Part shown: positions 1 through 7,035 of the stretch, piece by piece
Layout of the letters: every line of letters begins with the position of its first letter
Numbering within the stretch: position 1 is the first letter of the stretch
NCBI GenBank assembly: GCA_035542155.1
Contig: DATKLX010000111.1
Span: 1-53,002 of the forward strand
Source: DATKLX01 sp035542155
GTDB taxonomy: Bacteria; Chloroflexota; Anaerolineae; Anaerolineales; Anaerolineaceae
Length of the DNA stretch: 53,002 bases
Reading direction: 5' to 3'
Notes under the pieces: generated by a model
Seen by the model: only the letters and a program-made list of their open reading frames with translations
Database searches by the model: none
Told to the model about the DNA's origin: nothing
Translations under genes and position numbers: made by a program

Positions 1-81
1 CGGGCTCGCACGGTGCGGGGCTACAAGACCTGGCCGGGGATGACCAGCGGCTTGATGGTCGCCGGAGTGGGGGTGGCTTAG
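1..81 (+). CDS. C-terminal end of an unidentified protein (partial)
   Basis: An open frame enters from the left edge and stops at TAG 79-81, giving 26 C-terminal residues that finish in a hydrophobic Gly/Val/Ala stretch. This could be the tail of a membrane segment. Too little is present to assign a family. Confidence 0.35.
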   Translation, partial: RARTVRGYKTWPGMTSGLMVAGVGVA

Positions 82-172
82 CTGAGCATCCTCTTTCAAG
101 GGAGAAAACTGCCTGGGCGATTTTGCTAAATTCGCCTACCAGTTTTGGGACAGACACGCGTTGACCCAGGAA

Positions 173-201
173 TTGCCTACTGATAAAACCTGGGCTATAC
201 T
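173..201 (+). promoter_or_regulatory. Sigma-70-type promoter upstream of the hypothetical gene
   Basis: TTGCCT (173-178), a 17-nt spacer and TATACT (196-201) form a good housekeeping promoter. The predicted transcript starts near 208, only a few bases before a GTG at 211 that is in frame with the downstream gene. Confidence 0.5.
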
Positions 202-258
202 GGTGTTATTGTGGGGGGCAGGATTGTATCAGCAGGGGTATACCGACAGGGAAAAGAG

Positions 259-786
259 ATGGCGACAAAAATAAAAATCAACCGCGCGCCGGTGCTGACC
301 TTATGGGCCACCGTCGTTGCAGAACGGATGGGTTTTCCCGAGGAGGCCGCCCTGACCCTGGGCAAGGCACTGGCGGGCCTGAACGCGCAATCGAAAGGAC
401 AACGCCTGGGGATTTACGAGCCGGCTGAGGAAAAGCCAGAAAAAAAGGAGAAAAGAAAGGAGAGCGCCCAGCCGGCAGAGTCGGTGCGCATCCTCGGCCG
501 GCCGGTGCCCGTCGTGGAGACCGCGCAGGGACTGCGCGCCACGGAAAGCGGCAGGCCGATCGACCCAGGCAGCGTCGAGCGCTACCTGGAACGCAAATTT
601 AAGGGGAACCTTAACGATGTGAAGCAGGCGATGCAGGAGCTCGCCGGGTCGTTGGAGCCAGCCGCACTGGAACGGCGAGGATTTGGGTTGTATGAGGAGT
701 TCCGTCCCGAAGTCCCGGAAGGGACGCGGGGTTGGGGAGCCACCGGAGAGCTTGACCTGGACCGGATCAGGGACCTGGAGAAATAG
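259..786 (+). CDS. Conserved hypothetical protein, soluble, 175 aa
   Basis: I do not know a named function. The protein has no signal peptide or membrane segment. It has a conserved-looking N-terminal helical part (basic start, then LTLWATVVAERMGF and LTLGKALAGLNAQ), a Lys/Glu-rich charged linker at about residues 55-75, and a C-terminal part with PID..SVERYLERKF and a final LYEEFRP...GWGA segment. It resembles widespread unnamed bacterial proteins of about this length. ATG 259 was chosen because a purine-rich GGGAAAAGAG precedes it. A GTG at 211 would add 16 residues and lie almost at the predicted transcription start, so a near-leaderless longer form cannot be excluded. It converges on the acyl carrier protein gene. 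Confidence 0.7.
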   Translation: MATKIKINRAPVLTLWATVVAERMGFPEEAALTLGKALAGLNAQSKGQRLGIYEPAEEKPEKKEKRKESAQPAESVRILGRPVPVVETAQGLRATESGRPIDPGSVERYLERKFKGNLNDVKQAMQELAGSLEPAALERRGFGLYEEFRPEVPEGTRGWGATGELDLDRIRDLEK

Positions 787-792
787 GATTAG

Positions 793-1047
793 CTACGATT
801 CGCGCACAATCTCCGCGACCATCTGGTTGAGCGTATCCATATTATCCACGGTGAGATCGGTATCGGGCAGGTAAACGCCGAAGGTATCTTCGACGAATAC
901 CGCCACCTGGGCCAGCGAAAACGAATCGATCAGGCCCATGCTAATCATGGGCTCATCATCTTTCAGGGGGTAGTCCGGGCGGCGGATCAACTGGGTCAGG
1001 AGGTATTCGCGCAGGCGAGGTTTGATTTCAGCGGGATCAAACGGCAT
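793..1047 (-). CDS. Acyl carrier protein, stand-alone
   Basis: This 84-residue protein has the four-helix acyl carrier signature. GLIDSFSLAQV holds the expected phosphopantetheine serine (Ser42 from the ATG chosen here), although the usual Asp-Ser-Leu is Asp-Ser-Phe. It should be modified by a phosphopantetheinyl transferase and carry an acyl thioester in the cytoplasm. ATG 1047 sits 9 nt after AAGGA. A TTG two codons upstream is possible but badly spaced. It is the last gene of an SGNH-MBOAT-ACP operon, 34 nt after the MBOAT gene, so it probably supplies or presents the acyl group for the membrane acyltransferase, as DltC does for DltB. No adenylating DltA-like partner is in the window. Confidence 0.85.
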   Translation of the reverse strand: MPFDPAEIKPRLREYLLTQLIRRPDYPLKDDEPMISMGLIDSFSLAQVAVFVEDTFGVYLPDTDLTVDNMDTLNQMVAEIVRES

Positions 1048-1081
1048 GATCAATCATCCTTCTCGTAAGGGTTGCCAGGGG

Positions 1082-2584
1082 TCAGAAGCCCTGATAAACA
1101 AAGCCAGACACATCGACGGCCTGGCCCAGGGAAGCCAGCACCAGCAGCACGGCCAGGGCCAGCAAGAAAGCCTGCGCCGGTCGGACCCACTTTAAGAATA
1201 CCACATCATCCGCTGTGTGGTATTGGGCCCAATCGATCGCCAGGGAAAGCCCAATCGCGGCGAAGATCCAGCCAAAGGGCATGCGAAAAGCATTCACGCC
1301 GGGGCCGAGAAGGACCATCCCCTTCCAGTATTGCAAGGCCAGAGAAAAATCGTTGGTAGCGAACGGCACCCAGGCCAGCATCGCTAGCAGGAAAGTCAGC
1401 AGCGCGCTCGATACCTGTTGGAGCGCCGGCCGGCGGTTCTGCGATTGTCGCGGCCGGCTCCCCTGGACCAGGCGTTCCAGCGCCTGATATAGACCGTGCA
1501 GCCCGCCCCAGGTCACCATCCCCAGGCTAAAGCCGTGCCAGAGGCTGCTGACCAGCATGGTCGTCAGGGGAGGGACGACCAGATTGAGGGGGTGGCGTGG
1601 ATTCGGCTGGCGGCGCAGCAGCGTCCGGCTGACCGGAAAGAAGATATAATCGCGCAGCCAGTTGGACAGGCTGATGTGCCAGCGGGTCCAGAATTCGCTG
1701 AACGAGCGGGAAAAATACGGCTGATTGAAGTTCTGGTTCAGCTCGAGCCCGAATAAGGCGCTGACTCCCCGCATGATGCTCGTGTACCCGGCAAAATCGT
1801 TGTACAGGATAAAGGAGTAAGCCAAAATCCCACCCCATAGTTGCAGCCCCCCATAGGAGAGTGGAGACTTGAACAGGTCCGTGGAGATCATCTGCTGCAG
1901 GGTCTGGGCGATCACCAGCTTGCGCACCAGGCCGGTGACGATCAACGCCAGGCCGCGGGTCACCGCCTGGTTATCCACACGGCGCGGGCGGGCCAGGGCA
2001 GGCAAGAAGCCGCGGGCGCGCTCAATCGGTCCCGCGGTCAGCTTGGGAAAATACGCCATATACAGGGCAAAATCCAGCGCGTCGCGCGACGCGGGGACCT
2101 GGCGGCGAGAAACATCGACCAGGTAAGAAATCGCCTGTAGGGAGTAAAAGGAAAAACCGACCGGGAAGAGGAAGCGCGTCCAGATCGAGTGCGGATTCAG
2201 CGCCAGGTGCAGGTCGCTGCCGAAGATCGACTGCCCATAGGTGCTGCTCGCCAGGTGGAAAAGAACCAGCGCAGCGACGTTCCAGAGCAAGCCCACGCTC
2301 AAGAAAGGGCTAGAGCGGGACCTGAGCGAGCGTGCACCGCCAGTCGCCGCTTCGCCCACGGCCGGGCGCGGCCGGTCGAGAACGTCCCGCTCGATGCGCC
2401 AGGCAAGAAAATAATTAACCACGGTGGTGAGCAGCAAGAGGGCCAGGTACTGCCAGGCCATGCTCAGGTAAAAAACGTACGAAGCCAGGAGGAGCCAGAC
2501 ATTCTGCGCCCGGCGAGTGAGCAGGTAATAGATCGCCAGGACTACCACTGTGAAGGCAGCAAACTGCCACGATAAGATATCCAT
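1082..2584 (-). CDS. MBOAT family membrane O-acyltransferase (AlgI/DltB-like)
   Basis: This 500-residue polytopic membrane protein has the AlgI/DltB hallmarks: RWHISLSNWLRDYIFFP in the middle and SSLWHGFSLGMVTWGGLHG with the presumed catalytic His350. The many hydrophobic segments begin at residue 5. Proteins of this family move acyl groups (acetyl or D-alanyl) across the membrane to a polysaccharide or teichoic acid. The length fits the family. It lies between an SGNH-type protein and an acyl carrier protein, the usual partners for envelope polymer acylation. The substrate cannot be told from sequence. Alginate-type acetylation is the nearest analogy, but no polymer biosynthesis genes are nearby. 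Confidence 0.9.
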   Translation of the reverse strand: MDILSWQFAAFTVVVLAIYYLLTRRAQNVWLLLASYVFYLSMAWQYLALLLLTTVVNYFLAWRIERDVLDRPRPAVGEAATGGARSLRSRSSPFLSVGLLWNVAALVLFHLASSTYGQSIFGSDLHLALNPHSIWTRFLFPVGFSFYSLQAISYLVDVSRRQVPASRDALDFALYMAYFPKLTAGPIERARGFLPALARPRRVDNQAVTRGLALIVTGLVRKLVIAQTLQQMISTDLFKSPLSYGGLQLWGGILAYSFILYNDFAGYTSIMRGVSALFGLELNQNFNQPYFSRSFSEFWTRWHISLSNWLRDYIFFPVSRTLLRRQPNPRHPLNLVVPPLTTMLVSSLWHGFSLGMVTWGGLHGLYQALERLVQGSRPRQSQNRRPALQQVSSALLTFLLAMLAWVPFATNDFSLALQYWKGMVLLGPGVNAFRMPFGWIFAAIGLSLAIDWAQYHTADDVVFLKWVRPAQAFLLALAVLLVLASLGQAVDVSGFVYQGF

Positions 2585-2637
2585 GAATGGGTGCGCCTTA
2601 TGATAGGTGTCGAGGATCCGGGCAGACCCTCAATGTT

Positions 2638-3717
2638 TCAGGGGGATGGAGACGCCGATTGGGTCAAATCGGGGATCTGACTCTGCATCTGGGCGTCGGC
2701 TATCTTCCCGCCCAGCCAGGTCGAAAAAAATGCAGCCCCGTCCTCGTTCAGATGGCGGCGGTCATTCCAACCGTCGGCCGGGACCTGGGGGGCGATCTCG
2801 ACCTGAGTCTGCCAGAACGGCACCCCGTACTCTTCCGCCATCGCGCTCACCGGTTGGGTAAATTTTTCGTGGTAGGCTGATTCACCGCCCTCGATATAGT
2901 TGGGATAAAACGCCGGGTTGACCGGCATCTCGATGACGACGACGCGGGTCTGGGCGCCGTTCAAATTCAAGGCCTGGCGAAACCCATCCACGTCGGATGG
3001 GTTGAACTTGTACTTCTTCAGCAGAACCTCATCGAGCTGGACGAGAGGCGTGTGATGGTTGGGGAGGCGGCCGTATCCGAAACCGTCGATTTTGTTGGCA
3101 TACTCCTCGATGACCACGCGGTTGCCCGGGTCCTTCCAGTTGGTCATCCCCAGGTAATAGCGGTATGCACTGGAATGATCGATCAGCCAGCCGGTATAGT
3201 TATCGTTTCCGAGCATATATTGGATCCAGGGGTTTTTGAGCAGGGGCCGGCTGTTCTCGCCAAACTGATCGCTGAAGTCGCGCGGGCTGATCCCGAGGAA
3301 CATCAGGCGGGGATGGTATTTGGCCTCCAGGACCCGGGTGATGACCCCCATAGCCTCCCCGGTGAGCGTGCTGATACCGAAGTTATAGCACAGGATCGTC
3401 TTACCTGTCCTTTGGGCGTAGGCTTTGGTCAAAGCGACGGGATTAATCCCCCCATCGATTTGCGAGCTGCCCACGATCAGACAGTCGACTGCGCCATCCC
3501 GCTTGACCAGTTGTTCCAGATGGGCCAGCTTGACCTCGAACTCGGGGTTGGAGGCGCCCACACTGGGAGGCGGCATAACCTCGTCCACGAGGAGGGTGCG
3601 GCTAAACCCCTCTGAAAAGCCGAGCAGCAGGGGAAAAAGGATCAGTGAAAGGAGGAATGTATTCCCAAAAGGGCGAGAGATAGACAATGATTCAGGTTTA
3701 AATATCTTTTCAGGCAT
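2638..3717 (-). CDS. Membrane-anchored SGNH-hydrolase-like protein (DltD/AlgJ-type partner of MBOAT)
   Basis: The protein has 359 residues and one N-terminal membrane segment (about 19-35), with the rest predicted outside. The block VGSSQ has Ser85 in the nucleophile position. Asp319-x-x-His322 in NDRRHLNEDG matches the catalytic Asp/His block of SGNH/GDSL esterases and acyltransferases. Such proteins pass the acyl group from the MBOAT channel to the final polymer. It is the first gene of the operon, with the MBOAT gene 53 nt downstream and the acyl carrier protein gene after that. A strong promoter lies just upstream. Overall similarity to DltD or AlgJ is limited to the motifs, so the exact subfamily is uncertain. 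Confidence 0.75.
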   Translation of the reverse strand: MPEKIFKPESLSISRPFGNTFLLSLILFPLLLGFSEGFSRTLLVDEVMPPPSVGASNPEFEVKLAHLEQLVKRDGAVDCLIVGSSQIDGGINPVALTKAYAQRTGKTILCYNFGISTLTGEAMGVITRVLEAKYHPRLMFLGISPRDFSDQFGENSRPLLKNPWIQYMLGNDNYTGWLIDHSSAYRYYLGMTNWKDPGNRVVIEEYANKIDGFGYGRLPNHHTPLVQLDEVLLKKYKFNPSDVDGFRQALNLNGAQTRVVVIEMPVNPAFYPNYIEGGESAYHEKFTQPVSAMAEEYGVPFWQTQVEIAPQVPADGWNDRRHLNEDGAAFFSTWLGGKIADAQMQSQIPDLTQSASPSP

Positions 3718-3758
3718 CCAACTGACAACTTTTCGGACCGGGATCTAAAAGCATTGCC

Positions 3759-3787
3759 ATTGTAATGAGATTAGCCCAATTTGTCAA
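3759..3787 (-). promoter_or_regulatory. Strong sigma-70-type promoter of the SGNH-MBOAT-ACP operon
   Basis: On the minus strand a consensus TTGACA (plus 3782-3787), a 17-nt spacer and TACAAT (plus 3759-3764) precede the gene starting at 3717, predicting a leader of about 35 nt. It lies only 7 nt from the stop of the upstream HD-GYP gene, so the acyl-transfer operon can be expressed independently of the signalling operon. Confidence 0.7.
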
Positions 3788-3793
3788 AAAGGC

Positions 3794-6544
3794 TCAATCC
3801 CACTTCATCTTCAGAAACACGTCTACCACCTGAGGATCGAACATTTTGCCGGATTGCTCGCGAATGTAGTCGCGGATGCGTTCGGGGTCCCACCCTTCCA
3901 GGCGGTAGGGCCGGTCCCCGGCCTGGAGAGCCTCATACACATCGATAATGGAGAAAATCCGCGCCGCGATGGGGATTTGCTCGCCGGCCAGCCCCTGGGG
4001 ATACCCACTGCCATCCCAGTGCTCGTGATGGCAGTAGGGGATATCCAGAGCCGGGTGAAGATATTCGATTCGCGAAAGCAGCTCCCTGGCCACCAGGGGA
4101 TGCTGCTTGATCTCATCCCAATCCTCCTGGGTCAACGGTTCTTTCTTGAAGAGGACTTCATCGCGGAACATCATTTTCCCGATGTCGTGGAGCAGCGCGC
4201 CGCGGCGGATGTGAACGATCTCGGTCTCGGGCAGCCCTACCGCCCGGGCCAAATCAACGGTCATATCGGTCACGCGGCGGATGTGGCCTTCGGTCACCTT
4301 GTCGCGCAGCTCCATGGCCCTGGCCCACCCTTCGATGGTCTCTTCGTAAGCTTTTTCGAGCTGGTCGTTTTTGCGCTGCAGGCTGCTGATCAGCTCGGCG
4401 ATATCGATGGCGATCACCGCCTGCCCGGCGAGCATATCGCGGAAGTTTTCCCATTCCGGGTCTGAGACGATCGGGGTGCGATTGAAGATCTCGAGCACGC
4501 CCTTGACCTGTCCCTTATTCTCCAGCGGGACCGCGCAGTATGCGCGGAATTGCTCGCCGCGGTCGCGCATCCGCTCCTGAAAAACAGGGTCTTCGTTATC
4601 GAGGTTGTACAGGGTAACCACCTTGCGATCCATAACGGTGCGCAGCGCGTAGTGAGAAGCCAGCAGCCTGGAAGAGCGAGAATAGATATTCCTGAAGCCA
4701 TAGCCTACAAAAAACTCGAGGGAACGAGTGTCGGGGGTATAAAGGAGGATATCCGCGGCATCCACCGAAAGCTGGGGGATTACCTTTTCAATCACCGCCA
4801 TCAGGGTTCGATTCAGGCTGGGATCTTCGATGATCACCTGATCGATCTCGCGCAGGGCGGTCAACCGTTTCAATCTCAACTCGGTCTCCTCATTGAGGCT
4901 GGCCCGGTATATGGCGTTCGCGGCCATATCGCCGATCGCGGTCAGGACGCGCAGCTCGTTCTGGGTGAATTCCGCGATACGCCCCAGCCAGATGACTCCG
5001 ATCAATTGGCCCTGGGCGATCAGGGGCATGCCAACAATGGAATAGACGCGGTCAAAGAGGACGTCATTAAACCGGGGGTCGACGGAGACCCCCCTGGAGA
5101 TATACGGCTGGCGGGACGAGATGACCAGGCCGGTCAGGCCTTCGTTGACCGAGACGCGCACCCCGGCAGCGCGGGCAAACGGTCCGCGGGCCAGGGCCAC
5201 CACCATCTCCTCGTTGGCCGGATCGAACAAGGAGATCGATCCTCCCTGGGCCTTGAACAGGTCGAGGAGTTGCTCGATGATCACTGGCAGCATCTCCACC
5301 CTTGATTTGGCCGTGCGCATGGCATTGGCTACCACAACAATGGCTTCGAGCTCCCGCTCGTGCTGCTTGCGCTCGGTGACGTCTTCCTCGATATCGATAA
5401 AGTGGGTAATCTCTCCATTTTCGTTGCGGACCGGGGCGATGGTGATCTCGCTGGTATACAGGCTGCCATCCTTGCGGCGGTTGCGTATTTCGCGCTTCCA
5501 GATCTCCCCACCCAGGATGGTGTTCCACATTTCCTGAAAATACGCCGGCTCGTGAATGCCGGAGGAGACCAGGCGCGAGTTGTGCCCGATGGCCTCAACG
5601 GGCGAGTAACCGGTCAGGCGGGTAAAGGCCGGATTGACCCAGACGATTTCGCCCTGGCGGTCGGTTATGATCATGGCAGTCGGTGCGGCTTCCAGGGCGG
5701 TACTCTGCAGGCGAAGGCGCTCCTCAGCCTGTTTGAGCCCGGTGATCTCCAGGTGCGAAACGACCGCTCCGATGCGGCCTTCTTCGAGTGGGGTGGTGTA
5801 CAGGGTAAACCAGCGATTGTCCCCCTCGGCCTGGTGCTGGTATTCCATGGAGAACAATGCCTCGCGGCAGTCGAGGATTGATTGGATGCCGTTTAAAGCC
5901 TGGAGGGAATCGTCCAATCCTGCATCCGCGGCAGCTTTACAGATCTCCAGGTAATTCTGGCCAACCGCCGGCCGGCACTGAACCCCCTGTAAAGGATGGT
6001 CCGTACGCTGGCTATCTTCAGCGGCGAAAAGATTCCAGGCTTCGTTGGCCGCGATGACGTTGCCATGGGTGTCCAGCACAGCGATATGGGCATTCAGGCT
6101 GTTGAGAACAGCCCGGTTGAGGGCTTCGCTCTCCTTGAGAGCCAGCTCGGTCGAAAGCTTATCGGCAGCCAGCTTCTTTTGCCGCAGGGCATGGTTCACG
6201 GCGGGGCACAGACGGGCCAGGCGGTCTTTGATCAGATAGTCGGAGGCACCCTGTTTCATGCACTCCACGGCAATTTCCTCGCTGACCGAGCCAGTGATAA
6301 TGATAAAGGGAATTTCCAGGCCGCTTTTTTGAAGATCGTGAAGGGCACGCAGCGCGTCGAACTGGGGGAGAGAGTAATCCGCCAGGATCAAATCCAGACC
6401 TGGTTTCAAGGCATTATGAAAGCCGGCCTCTGTGTCAACTTGCTGCCAATGGGGATCAAACCCACCCTGGCGCAACTCGTGGATGATCAGTTCAGCATCC
6501 GCCTGGCGATCTTCGAGGATCAATACCTGAAGGGACTTATCCAT
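3794..6544 (-). CDS. REC-PAS-PAS-GAF-GAF-HD-GYP response regulator, putative c-di-GMP phosphodiesterase
   Basis: A 916-residue cytoplasmic signalling protein. Order: receiver domain (about 5-118, phospho-acceptor Asp56 in ILADYSLPQ), two PAS domains (about 145-270 and 278-395), two GAF domains (about 410-555 and 570-720), and an HD-GYP domain (about 740-910) with LLHDIGK (His786-Asp787) and HHEHWDGSGYP. Intact HD and HHE/GYP motifs suggest active hydrolysis of cyclic di-GMP. It follows a histidine kinase and a single-domain response regulator, 47 nt after the latter, so it is probably an output of that kinase. No GGDEF cyclase is in the window. Substrate assignment is by family; some HD-GYP proteins have other targets. 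Confidence 0.9.
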   Translation of the reverse strand: MDKSLQVLILEDRQADAELIIHELRQGGFDPHWQQVDTEAGFHNALKPGLDLILADYSLPQFDALRALHDLQKSGLEIPFIIITGSVSEEIAVECMKQGASDYLIKDRLARLCPAVNHALRQKKLAADKLSTELALKESEALNRAVLNSLNAHIAVLDTHGNVIAANEAWNLFAAEDSQRTDHPLQGVQCRPAVGQNYLEICKAAADAGLDDSLQALNGIQSILDCREALFSMEYQHQAEGDNRWFTLYTTPLEEGRIGAVVSHLEITGLKQAEERLRLQSTALEAAPTAMIITDRQGEIVWVNPAFTRLTGYSPVEAIGHNSRLVSSGIHEPAYFQEMWNTILGGEIWKREIRNRRKDGSLYTSEITIAPVRNENGEITHFIDIEEDVTERKQHERELEAIVVVANAMRTAKSRVEMLPVIIEQLLDLFKAQGGSISLFDPANEEMVVALARGPFARAAGVRVSVNEGLTGLVISSRQPYISRGVSVDPRFNDVLFDRVYSIVGMPLIAQGQLIGVIWLGRIAEFTQNELRVLTAIGDMAANAIYRASLNEETELRLKRLTALREIDQVIIEDPSLNRTLMAVIEKVIPQLSVDAADILLYTPDTRSLEFFVGYGFRNIYSRSSRLLASHYALRTVMDRKVVTLYNLDNEDPVFQERMRDRGEQFRAYCAVPLENKGQVKGVLEIFNRTPIVSDPEWENFRDMLAGQAVIAIDIAELISSLQRKNDQLEKAYEETIEGWARAMELRDKVTEGHIRRVTDMTVDLARAVGLPETEIVHIRRGALLHDIGKMMFRDEVLFKKEPLTQEDWDEIKQHPLVARELLSRIEYLHPALDIPYCHHEHWDGSGYPQGLAGEQIPIAARIFSIIDVYEALQAGDRPYRLEGWDPERIRDYIREQSGKMFDPQVVDVFLKMKWD

Positions 6545-6591
6545 TTCTGAACCCCTTGCACAAGACAGATCTTCTTTCGTGGAGCCATTGC

Positions 6592-7035
6592 TTACATCCC
6601 GATCGAGCGGTTCAATTCCAGCCAGTACGCGCCCAGGATGCGAGCAGCATGGGTGAATTCAGCGAAGTCAACTGGTTTGATAATATAACTGTTCGCCCCG
6701 AGGCGGTAGCTTTCCTCCACGTCACCTTCATCGCTGGAGGAGGTGAGGACGATGACCGGAATCCCCTGGGTGCGGGGATCGGACTTGACCCGCTTCAGCA
6801 CCTGAATGCCGTCGACCCGGGGCAGTTTCAGGTCAAGCAGGATCATTCGCGGCTGAATGGTGGGCGAACGGTGCATGTACTTCCCTGTGCAGAAAGTGTA
6901 TTCCAGGGCTTCGACCCCATCGCGGGCAACCTGGATCCGGTTGATTGGGCAAAATGATTTGAGCGCGTGGATCGTCAGCTCGACATCATTCGGGTTGTCT
7001 TCCACCAGCAGGATGTCGACGGGGGTATCAGTCAT
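6592..7035 (-). CDS. Single-domain response regulator (Rcp1-like receiver)
   Basis: A 147-residue receiver domain with no output domain. The acidic pocket is VEDNPND, the phospho-acceptor is Asp68 in LLDLKLP, and the C-terminal Lys lies in IIKPVDF. The long insertion around residues 50-62 and the overall length match the Rcp1 subgroup that pairs with PAS/phytochrome kinases. ATG 7035 overlaps the end of the kinase gene by 8 nt (ATGACTGA), so translation is coupled. A longer in-frame opening upstream lies inside the kinase gene and was not used. It probably relays phosphate from the adjacent kinase or competes for it. Confidence 0.9.
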   Translation of the reverse strand: MTDTPVDILLVEDNPNDVELTIHALKSFCPINRIQVARDGVEALEYTFCTGKYMHRSPTIQPRMILLDLKLPRVDGIQVLKRVKSDPRTQGIPVIVLTSSSDEGDVEESYRLGANSYIIKPVDFAEFTHAARILGAYWLELNRSIGM

